Source of the DNA: Cochliopodium minus
Taxonomy: Eukaryota > Discosea > Himatismenida > Cochliopodiidae
Assembly: GCA_024220525.1 (NCBI GenBank)
Contig: JAMYWO010000132.1
Coordinates: 69,494-86,158 of the forward strand
Direction: 5' to 3'
Length of the DNA stretch: 16,665 nt
The notes below the pieces were generated by a model, which was not told where the DNA came from, searched no databases, and was given only the letters and a program-made list of their open reading frames with translations. Below, in pieces: positions 1-8,146 of the stretch (position 1 is the stretch's first letter; the number at the start of each line of letters is the position of its first letter). The translations under genes were made by a program, and so were the position numbers.

Positions 1-3000
1 TTAACTTAGAAATTGCCAAAAATCTGGCCAAAGTCTTACTAAAAGCAGAAATTCTTATCCCTGCCACTCCTGTGTTTATGGACAACATAGATACCAATTT
101 TTCTTTGTATTCATTCAATGCAAATAAACTCATTACTATTCAAAAAAAGAGTAAAAAACAATATTTTTTGAAAATCTTTTTGAATTTTTGAATATTCATT
201 TTTATTCTTTTATTTTTCATTTTTATTTTTTAGATTTATTTTTTATTTTTCATATTTATTTATAAATTTTTATATTTATTTTTAAATTCATTAAAAATAA
301 TTTATTTTCTTAGGTATGATCAACAACTCGTGGAACTTCCTGATGTCTTCGGACTCTTCAGGAGACTTAATATCAACAGGAGAAAATACAAATTTGTCAC
401 CCAGACTTAAAGAAAACAAACAAGACATAAAAAAATCCTTTAAAAATTTGGGTAAAAAATCAATCCAGGAAGAAAAAGAGAAAACCTCGGATTCTGTAGC
501 CCCCATCCTCGTCAATGACTACCCCCTCATCGTTGAAACTCCGTACTATGTGATCGAACTTGGTGATGATAATTCTAGTTGGTTGAATCCCAAAATAGAG
601 TTTGAAAAAAATTATGTGCCTACCATCAAATCCACTTTTTCGGGGCTACGTAAAATTTTTTTATTTAATTTTTTTTTTTTACTGAGAAATTTAATTGATA
701 AATTTCTTTTAATTTTTTTTCCTTTTCAAAATTATTAATTTTAACAAATTTTTACTGAATAAATGATTGTTTCTTACATTTTATTTTAAAAATATTTTTT
801 CTTTTAAAAATTAAAAATTAAAAATTTAATTTTCTACAATATTTAATAAATTTTTTGAATTTTTAAAACTTCAAAATTCTTATCCCAACATTTCTATTTA
901 AATATTCAAAGCATATACCCTATATGTCAGCAAGAATGAGAATAACAATAATAACTCATTCGTAATGGTCGAAGATGTTCCCGAAGTCATCGATGAGAAT
1001 GCTAAGAGAAAAGTGTTGGTGGTTTCTGGAGATCCATTTAGTAAATCTCAATATGAGATCCCGATGAGGGGAAAGGACGAAAAGGAAATCCTTTCTGTCA
1101 CCAATCTCAAAGAAATAAACAAAATGAACATTGAGATGAGAGAAGAAATTTTCGATTTCGAAGAAAAAATGTATTAGTTTTTTTTTTTTCGTATAAATAT
1201 TTTTAATTTGATTTTTAGATTTTTTTAATTTTTTTTATTTAAATTTTTTAATTATTTTTATTTTTAAATTACTTTTTTAATAAAGGTTGAGAAACTTTGA
1301 CAAATATAAATTTGGGGTTATCTATCTGAAAGAAGATCAAGTAGCAGACGAAAATTCCATTTTCCAAAACAGTAAAACACTTTTCTTTTTTGATTTTTTT
1401 TTGTTATTTATTTATTTTTATAGACGTTACAACGCCTGCCTTTGAAAAGTTTTTGAGTCAATTGGGTGAAAAAATCAAATTGAAAGGTAAACAATTTAAT
1501 TTTTTTTAAAAAAATCGGAAAATAATTTAAAAATATTTAATAAAGATTTTATAATAAAAAAAAAATATAAAAAAATATTTAAAAAAATTTAAATATTTTA
1601 ATAAATAATAAATATTATAATAAATAATATCTAAATATTATAAAAAATAAATATTTAAATAAAATTTAAAATATTAAATTTATTTTAGGATGGAAAGATT
1701 ATGCAGGATGTTTAAACACAACAGAAGATTCGACAGGAGAATACTCCTACTTTGCCAACTTTGACAGATTCAAAATAATGTTCCACGTCACCACGTTGCT
1801 GCCTGACGACAAATTTGACGAGCAGAGAATCGCCAAAAAGAAGCATACGGGTAACGATGTGGTTGTTGTGGTGTTCTGCGAATCCAAAGATGTCAAATTC
1901 TCTCCCAAAATTTTCACTTCTCAGTTCAATCATGTTTTCATTGTTGTCTCCATTGACAGGATTGAAGAAGGAGAAGTGTACTACAGGGTTGCTGTTGTAA
2001 TTTTTTTTTTTTTTTTTTTTTTTTTGATATTATTTAATATTTTAATTTATTTTTTGTTATTATTTGATATTTTTTTTTTTTCTTTTTTATTTATATTTTT
2101 TCATTAATATATTTTTTTTAATCTTTTTTATTTTGATTTTTTATGTTATTTGTTATTTGTATTATTTTCAAAAATTTTTTCAATTAATTTTTTAATTTAA
2201 TTTTTAAAATATTTAATTTTCAGGTCACTAAAAATGGAGTGAAAGAAACATCTCCAAAGTTACCTCACACCCCCGTATTTAAAGAAGGGTAACAATGGCT
2301 TATAATTCTTCAATTTTCATTTTAAAAAACTTTGTTTAAATTATCAGACCAAAGTTCACAAAGTTTCTCCTCACAAAACGTAAGCAAATAATTTTTGTAA
2401 GGATTTAAACTGTTTAATTATTTTTATTTTTTAAAAAGTGATCAACAGTGAAAGAGCTAGGTTTGAATTCTTTTTTTAAAAAATAAAATAAAAGTTGCTT
2501 TATCTTTTAGAAAAAAAAATTGGATTATTTTCTTTTAAAATATTTTTCTCATTTTAAAATATTTTATAAAATTGTATATTTTTAAACTGATTTAAATCAA
2601 TTACATTTAGTTTTTAAAACTGCACACATTTTTTATTTATGAATTAATAAATTATATCAAATTTTTTAATTTTTAAAGCTTTAAAAATTTAAATAAAAAA
2701 ATGTAAAAATAAAAAATCAAAACATTTTAGTATGTACGCACCAGATTTTTATCGTAAGCTTGTGAGAACCAGAAAGACGCTCCTCGGAGAAATCGCAAAA
2801 CAACTCAACGAAAAAATCAACGAAAAATCAGAAAAGGGAAAAAACTCTTCCATAGTGGAGAAGAAGGGAGGCAGTGGGTTTGGGTTGTCCAATGATCCCG
2901 TTTTTAAACAGTCTGAATCTGACACGTTGAAGTCTAACAGTGAGGGAATTTCTGAGTTCAAAAAACTTGATTGGATTGAGTCTTTGAGCGTCAAGGAATG

Positions 3001-4985
3001 GCAAGTTTCTCAATTTTTGAAATTTTTTTTGAAACTTTGATTTTTTGATTTTTATTATTAATTTTTTATTTAATTTTTTATTTAATATTTTTATTTGAAT
3101 TTTTTTTTTATTTTGATTTTTTTATTTTGATTTATTAAAAAAAAAATTTTCAAAACACTCAAGATATTAATATTGTTCTTCTTTTTTTTGAATAGGGAAT
3201 ATATCAACGTGATCGGAAAAGAAAAGGAGTATGGTAACAACGAAATAATAGCAAAAGCGACAGACGATAACAAAGCTTTCATCAGAATCATCAGAGGGAG
3301 GGTAAAAGAAACCGTCGGAGGAAAAATCATCCGCCAAATGGAGAAAAACACGTTCGGAACTCATTATGGTCTCCTCAACCCTATTCGCCCCAGCATTTTC
3401 ATGTCCCATGACTTTTCCACAGTTGTCAATCGTTTGGATCTCGTTGCTTTGCACCATTTTTTCGAGAGCCATTCTTTGATTGGCAAAAAATTTTATCAGA
3501 ACGTTTGTAAATCCCCTTTTATTTATTTGCTTATTTAATTAATAATTAATTTTTTTAGGTTTATCATAAAATTTTTTTTTTTTAATTTTTAATTTTTGGT
3601 TATTCAATTAATTTCTTTAAATTTTTTGTTTTTTAAATCTTTTCTTGATATTTTTTGAGTTTTTTTCTTGAGTTTTTTTCTATTTTCTATTCATCAAATT
3701 TTTTTTTGATTTTTTAATTTTTTAATTTTTAATTTTTTTAAAACTCTTATTTTTTTATTTTTTTTAGGTCTCATGTTAATCACCTCGATCAGAAAACTCT
3801 CAAGAAACTTTGTGAAAATGTCAACAAACCCACTATTGAACGATACAGACATCAGCTTGTGGCTCAAAGAGACCAAAGACGTGCTGGCACCCTCCAGCGA
3901 GAACAAGTCGCAAGAAGAAGAACAAAAGACCACAAAGTTCATCTCCCTCTTCGGTTTGCCTTCCAGTGAGACCTTGTTGATGAGCGTGCCTTGCAAATAC
4001 AAAAAGATCATCAAAATTTTCGGCACTTTGTATGTAAGTCCGAACTATGTTTGCTTTGTTGTAAAAACTTTTTTTTTTTAAATTTTTTTTTTTGTAATTC
4101 CTTTTTTTATTTTTTTTTTATTTTTTTTTATTTTTTTAAATTTTTATTTTTTTTTTAATTTCTTCTTTATTTATTCTTAATTAAAGGGAAACTCCTTTGG
4201 AAAAGAGTTCAAACAAAAGATTTCTTTGCAAAAAATTAAGAGTGTCAAATCTGACTTGGAAAATAAAAAATCCATTCTGATAAACACAAATTCTCAAAAA
4301 TTTTTCTTCTACAGTAATTTTCCAATTCATTTATTTTCAAAGAGATTTTATTTAAAACTTTTTTTCCCAAGAAATTATTGATCCAGAACCAATTTCAAAG
4401 CTGATTGTTAGTTTGGCACAAAAAAAGAGTATCAGATCAAACATTGATAGTTTGGTAGTACATGAAAGTTTAGAACTAAACGATGAAGGTAAAAAACTTT
4501 ATCATCTTTAAAGTTTTATCATTAATTTATAAAGATTGGGGTATTTTGTTGATGGGATCTTCAAGAAAAATATATCCAGCTGCACATAAAATATTGAACA
4601 TTGGAGTTTATGTAGATCAAATTTTTTACATCGTAAAGGGATGGTAAAAAGAAAAATCTAATCAAAAACATTGATATTCATTTTTATTTTTTTTTGCAAA
4701 AGTTGTGTCGTAACTATTCCCGAGAAAGATTCTGAAATAAAGCTGGCTACTTTGACAGAAGGAAACTTCTTTGGGGAAATGAGTTTTTTTGAAGACTCCA
4801 CCACAACTGCCATTGTCACCACTTCAGAGGAATCTGAAATAGTTTCTCTTCACAAAGACAAGCTCTTGATTTTGCTCAAAAGAAGTTCTCTTTTGGCCAG
4901 TAAATTTTTCAAGTATCTCTCTGACTTGCTTGCACAAAGATTCAGAGATATGTTGAGACAAAACATTAACAATCTCCTCATTTGA
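1..4985 (+). CDS. DEP(end)-RapGAP-cNB-GRAM-cNB signalling protein, 5' partial
   Basis: Rap/Ras-family GTPase-activating protein with cyclic-nucleotide and lipid modules. Proposed exons: 1-150, 314-649, 912-1170, 1286-1371, 1424-1486, 1689-1996, 2224-2288, 2348-2379, 2439-2460, 2731-3000, 3196-3506, 3768-4060, 4187-4313, 4372-4488, 4535-4643, 4703-4985. All phases agree, giving about 942 visible residues ending in TGA. Residues 1-45 resemble the end of a DEP domain (weak). Residues about 240-470 are RapGAP: KYKFGVIYLKEDQ, FHVTTLLP, then KKHTGNDVVVVVF, which holds the catalytic 'Asn thumb' (HxGN), and FLLTKLINSERAR. Residues about 525-650 are a degenerate cyclic-nucleotide fold. About 700-790 is GRAM (FGLPSSETLL, GTLYVSPNYVCF, SFGKEF). 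About 820-940 is a second cNB with FGEMSFFED. The protein starts left of the window. Family and domain order are well supported; a few splice sites are judgement calls. Confidence 0.85.
3001..3195 (+). other. GC-AG intron in the RapGAP gene
   Basis: The donor reads TG|GCAAGT and the acceptor is a long pyrimidine tract ending AATAG|G. Only this pairing keeps the frame (phase 2) without adding an odd segment, giving KEW|EYINVIGKEKEY at the start of the first cNB. GCAAGT is the standard consensus for the minor GC-AG class. The GT-AG alternative (3005-3163) also keeps frame but would insert ILILFFFFLNR, translated from the pyrimidine tract, which looks like intron. Confidence 0.65.
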
Positions 4986-5139
4986 TTCTTCAATAAAACT
5001 TTTTAAGAAGAAATTTTTTTTTCTTTTCTTGTCAAAACTTTTAAAAATATAAATATTTTATTTTAACAAAATATATTTTTTTTCTTTTTTTTTTTTAGAA
5101 AAAACAAAATTAAATTCTCGAGAAAACAAAAGTGTTTTG
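4986..5139. other. Convergent intergenic spacer
   Basis: Spacer of 154 bp between the 3' ends of the RapGAP gene (plus) and CRAL-TRIO gene A (minus). It is mostly A/T. It holds the AATAAA for the plus gene, a TTTATT (AATAAA on minus) at 5057-5062 that may serve gene A, and most of the inverted repeat 5125-5141. No coding sequence is seen. Confidence 0.6.
4992..4997 (+). terminator. Putative polyadenylation signal of the RapGAP gene
   Basis: AATAAA lies 6 nt after the TGA stop of the RapGAP gene, so its 3' UTR is probably very short. Other genes in the window also have AATAAA close to the stop. Confidence 0.45.
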
Positions 5140-5141
5140 TT
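5125..5141. repeat. Short perfect inverted repeat at convergent 3' ends
   Basis: AACAAAA-GTG-TTTTGTT forms a 7-bp stem with a 3-nt loop. Its right arm overlaps the stop codon of CRAL-TRIO gene A (minus TAA, 5142-5140). It could be a 3'-end processing element or chance in A/T-rich sequence. Confidence 0.4.
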
Positions 5142-6218
5142 AGTTGTTGTTGACATTCTGAGTGCTGGTCTTCAAATGAGAAACGATAGGGGAATTAGTA
5201 TTGTTATGATTGATAATAGGGGAAGGATGAGCCTTCAAAGAAGAGAAGTCGTTCATAGAAAAAACAGGAGCATCACCACCCAAATCAACAGGAAGATTTT
5301 TTTCGTCAATGAACTCGAACAATTTACTACGGGTGGTCATGACAAACTTGGACATGAAATCTTTTCTCATGTACTGGGAGATAATCGCCCAGATCACGTT
5401 GAACCAGACGGGCGGATCTACCATCATGAAGGAGTGAATTTTTACAGGAGAGATGTATTGAAGCATTTTGAAGAACCCGTTAGCGTGTTCTTTGGAAAAG
5501 TTCTCCCATTGAAAGTTTCTCATGTCCTACACAAAAAAAAAAATGAAAATTTAAAGTTAAATCAATAAAAATATTTAAATTATTTAAATTATTTTAAAAT
5601 AAAAAAATTTTCATACCACAAGCAAAGTGTAGCCAAAAATTTGAGTGTGAGGATTTTCTGCAAACTTTTCCAGGTAGAACATCAGAGCAAGGGTGAACTC
5701 TGACAAGTCGTGTTTCTTAGGAAAATATTGGTTCCACTTGATTCAAAAATTAATAAAAAATAATAAAAATAATAAAAATGATAAAAATTAATAAAAAATA
5801 ATAAAAATAATAAAAATTAAAAATAATAAAAATCAAAAAATGTTACCTTATAATACAAAATAAAATGACCAAAGACATCTCTTGTTTGTGTTGGGTAGAT
5901 GATTAGCTGTTTGCTAAGATGTTCAAACTCTAATGGGTTTATTTGCCCGAACTGTGTTTTTTTGATTTGGAACCTGATTGATTTTTTGAACAATATTACA
6001 AAAAATAAAAAAAATGAAATAAAAATAAAAATAATGAAGAAATAAATAAAATGAAATAAAAATAAAAAAATAAAAAAAAATAAAGTCCATGAATTTTTTT
6101 ACCATTTTCTGTAGTTATTTGCTGTTTTGAAAGAAGAATAGACACGAAACTCATTTTTACGTAAAATACGTAACAACAATTCATCAGAAAAAAGGGAGGA
6201 ATTCTTGGACAAGTAATC
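5140..6218 (-). CDS. CRAL-TRIO (Sec14-like) domain protein A, 5' partial
   Basis: Predicted lipid-binding/transfer or membrane-recruitment protein of the Sec14 superfamily. Minus-strand exons are 6218-6103, 5973-5847, 5736-5617 and 5526-5140, all in phase, giving 249 visible residues and TAA. The first exon is the helical CRAL-TRIO_N segment (DELLLRILRKNEFRVYSSF, then NNYRKW). The lipid-binding domain follows: DLSEFTLALMFYLEKF, HTQIFGYTLLVDM, MLQYISPVKIHSF, MMVDPPVWFNVIW and the hallmark LPVDLGG. The last 45 or so residues are Asn/Ser/Thr-rich and probably disordered. The first exon begins at an acceptor, so the start codon and N-terminus lie further upstream, where the sequence runs into an A/T microsatellite and then the N at 6326. 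It is closely related to gene B but has two introns that B lacks. The lipid ligand cannot be told. Confidence 0.88.
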
Positions 6219-6236
6219 CTACGAAAAAAAATAATG

Positions 6237-6271
<35 letters not shown>

Positions 6272-6325
6272 AAATAAAAAATAAAAAATAAAAAATTTGA
6301 AATAAAAAATAAAAAATAAAAAATA
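6219..6325 (-). other. Truncated intron of CRAL-TRIO gene A with (AAAAAAT)n microsatellite
   Basis: Upstream of the first visible exon of gene A is an acceptor (TTCGTAG|GAT on minus). Beyond it lies only A/T, mainly imperfect repeats of a 7-mer (AAAAAAT on plus) from about 6241 to 6325, broken once near 6296-6301. It stops at the N. No donor and no upstream exon can be found. Confidence 0.7.
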
Positions 6326-6326
6326 N
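6326..6326. other. Assembly junction (single N)
   Basis: The left side is an intron of gene A, which needs more 5' exons. The right side is the 3' end of a plus-strand Sel1-type gene identical to the end of the window. Gene A does not continue across it. This is most likely a scaffold join of unknown true length, not one unknown base. Confidence 0.85.
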
Positions 6327-6403
6327 ATCATTGAAGATCTTTGCAGACTTTCTTTCCAATAAAATACAAAGAACAAAAAAATTATTTTTCATTTATTTAT
6401 TTG
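6327..6403 (+). repeat. 77-bp exact copy of the window's last 77 bases
   Basis: Every base of 6327-6403 equals 16589-16665. The stretch encodes the final residues IIEDLCRLSFQ and TAA (6360-6362) of the Sel1-repeat gene plus its 3' flank. The match starts directly after the N and ends at the last base of the window. It is best read as an assembly overlap (see findings) and not as a second Sel1 gene, since no upstream coding part is present here. Confidence 0.9.
6336..6356 (+). repeat. 21-bp direct repeat, copy 1
   Basis: This exact 21-mer (starting gatctttgcag) recurs at 6403-6423, offset by 67 bp. The flanking bases differ. Copy 1 is within the Sel1 3' coding end. Copy 2 lies just beyond the 77-bp identity and is followed by non-coding A/T. 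Confidence 0.8.
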
Positions 6404-6423
6404 ATCTTTGCAGACTTTCTTTC
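6403..6423 (+). repeat. 21-bp direct repeat, copy 2
   Basis: Second copy of the 21-mer at 6336-6356, located in the spacer between the Sel1 3' end and CRAL-TRIO gene B. It may be a small local duplication of a gene end or an assembly artefact. Confidence 0.75.
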
Positions 6424-6496
6424 GAAAAATTTTGATTTATTTGACCATGTTCGAAATCAATAAAAAATTATTTTCTGTTAATTTCATAATAAATTT

Positions 6497-6502
6497 TTTA
6501 TT
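6497..6502 (-). terminator. Putative polyadenylation signal of CRAL-TRIO gene B
   Basis: TTTATT on plus (AATAAA on minus) lies about 37 nt after the TGA stop of gene B. It is the only such hexamer close downstream. Confidence 0.35.
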
Positions 6503-6538
6503 AATACAATCAAATATCAAACAAATTATTAGTTAAGG

Positions 6539-6721
6539 TCAATAATCATAAGCAATATGATTATTTAAGTTGAAAGTAGAGTTTCTATGCCTATCTGACA
6601 CACTGACAAAAGGGATGTCGCCACCTAAGGTTGTAGGCAAGTCTTTGTTGTTGATAAACTCAAAAATTTTTTCTCTGGTTGTCATTGTAAATTTTGTGAT
6701 CTAAAAAAAAAAATGTAAAAA

Positions 6722-6754
<33 letters not shown>

Positions 6755-7958
6755 CAATTAAAATCATAATACCAAATCCTTTGACAAAAATTCAGAGATC
6801 ATGGAAGTGATGGTGTTGAACCATATGGGGGGATCTACGAAGATTAAATCGTGAACTTTTACGGGAGAAACGTTCTGGAGCATTTTGAACAACGCTTGGG
6901 TGTGCTCCTTTGAGAAATTGTCCCATCCAAAACCTTTCATGTCCTAAAAAGAAATTAAAGTTTATAAGAAACATTTAATTATGAAATAATTAGTTGAAAA
7001 TTATCATCTAAAAAATAAAAAAGAATTCAAATAAATCAATAAAAAATTAAAAATTTCATAAAAAATATTTTAAAATAAATAAAAAATATCAAAATTAATT
7101 AAAAAAAAAGATACAATCAAAAGAGTAAATCCAAAGATTTGAGTATGAGGGTTGGCAACCAACTTTTCAAAGTAAAACATGAGAGCCAGGGTGAACTCGG
7201 ACAAATCGAGTTTCTGAGGGATGTACTCGTTCCAGCGGAAATAAAGAATGGATCTTCCGCTGAGGTCACGGGTGTTGGTGAGGCAAAGTAGCTCATTTAG
7301 TGTGATGTTGTCGAAATTCATTGGTTTTATCATCCTAGGTTCCACATTCTTAGATTGATACCTAAAAACAAATAAATGGGTAATTTCAAAGAAAAATCAA
7401 AATTTACGAAAAAAATTAATAAAAAATTAACAAAAAATGAAAAATAAAAAATAAAAATAAATAATTTTTGTATATTTTTTACAATGAAAATAAAAGATTA
7501 AAATTTTCATTGTAAAAAAAAAAATAAAAAAATGTAAAAATTTTTTGTTAAATAATTTTAAATAATTTTAGTAAAAATGAGAATAAAAAATGAAATAATA
7601 AATAATAAAATGAAAAATGTTTGCTTTTTTTAAAAAAAAATTTTTAAAAAAATAAAAAATATGAAAAACTTTAAATTAAAAAAAAAAATTTATACCAATT
7701 TTTGTAATTAGTAGCAAGCTTGACAGCATCGATGACTTTGAACTTTACTTTCCTCAAAATTCGGAGCAAAATGTCTTCTTCCAAATTGACGCTGTCCTTG
7801 AGTTCATTGAGACAGAGACGCTCCACCTTGGAGATGTTCTTGTTGAGGAAGGACTCGCTCTCGGGAATGTGTAGCGGAGGTTTCCAAATGAACTTTTGTG
7901 TGAGGCTCGGTTGGTGGTTAGGGGGACTTTCAAAGATCACATTGTCATAAAAAATCAT
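6539..7958 (-). CDS. CRAL-TRIO (Sec14-like) domain protein B
   Basis: Complete predicted Sec14-superfamily protein. Minus exons are 7958-7696, 7361-7115, 6943-6773 and 6700-6539, all in phase: 280 aa and TGA, a normal size for a stand-alone CRAL-TRIO protein. The N-terminal 60 or so residues are a Pro-containing linker. Then come CRAL-TRIO_N (NLEEDILLRILRKVKFKV, TNYKNW) and the pocket domain: DLSEFTLALMFYFEKLVAN, HTQIFGFTLLIDM, MLQNVSPVKVHDL, FVDPPIWFN, LPTTLGGDIPFVS. The start chosen is the ATG at 7958, because an in-frame TAA sits just upstream and the ATG follows an A-run as in the other genes here. It is a close paralog of gene A. A splice from the upstream RasGEF gene into 7926 is phase-compatible but less likely (see findings). 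The ligand is unknown. Confidence 0.85.
7362..7695 (-). other. Intron 1 of CRAL-TRIO gene B with a stem-loop
   Basis: This 334-nt intron has ends GTATAA and TTTTTAG on minus. It is A-rich on plus, so T-rich in the sense direction like the other introns. It contains a 17-bp perfect hairpin at 7475-7519 and no other recognisable element. Confidence 0.75.
7475..7519. repeat. 17-bp perfect hairpin inside an intron
   Basis: The left arm 7475-7491 (ttttttacaatgaaaat) is exactly complementary to the right arm 7503-7519 (attttcattgtaaaaaa), with an 11-nt loop. The core ACAATGAAAAT is not a simple repeat, so pairing is less likely to be chance than for the A/T runs around it. Confidence 0.7.
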
Positions 7959-8010
7959 TTTTTAATTTTATTTTTATTTTATTTTTATTTTTAATTTTCT
8001 TTTTTTTTTT

Positions 8011-8029
8011 TATTTTTTATTGTTTATTT

Positions 8030-8066
<37 letters not shown>

Positions 8067-8081
8067 ATTTTTTATTTTTTG
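8011..8081. repeat. (ATTTTTT)n heptamer microsatellite
   Basis: Imperfect tandem copies of T5-6A. The same unit (or its complement) occurs at 6241-6325 and 15140-15205. Confidence 0.8.
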
Positions 8082-8122
8082 TTAATTTTTAAATTTTTTG
8101 AATTTTTTGAATTTTTCATATT

Positions 8123-8146
8123 TTTATTGTTTTTATTGTTTTTATT
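8123..8146 (-). terminator. Triplicated AATAAA polyadenylation signal
   Basis: AATAAA on minus occurs at 8146-8141, 8137-8132 and 8128-8123 within a 9-bp tandem repeat. It starts 3 nt after the TAA stop of the RCC1-RasGEF gene. The position matches the short 3' UTRs inferred for the RapGAP and Sel1 genes. Confidence 0.5.

Noticed and set aside
650-930. Acceptor at 930 (GTCAG|C) for the intron after 649
   Set aside because: It gives a frame with an early stop (TAA at about 963). The acceptor at 911 keeps the frame open into the RapGAP region.
1999-2025. Long poly-T tract as a terminator or retroposon tail
   Set aside because: It lies directly after a splice donor in an intron, and homopolymer T is the norm for introns here.
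3005-3163. GT-AG alternative to the GC-AG intron of the RapGAP gene
   Set aside because: Frame is kept, but it would translate a pyrimidine tract into ILILFFFFLNR at the start of the cNB. Considered less likely, not excluded.
5137-5568. 143-codon plus-strand open frame
   Set aside because: Antisense to the last exon of CRAL-TRIO gene A, whose LPVDLGG and DPPVWF motifs fix the coding strand.
6327-6403. A second Sel1-repeat gene or pseudogene next to gene B
   Set aside because: Only the last 11 codons and 3' flank are present, starting exactly at an N, and identity with the window end is perfect over 77 bases. An assembly overlap explains it better.
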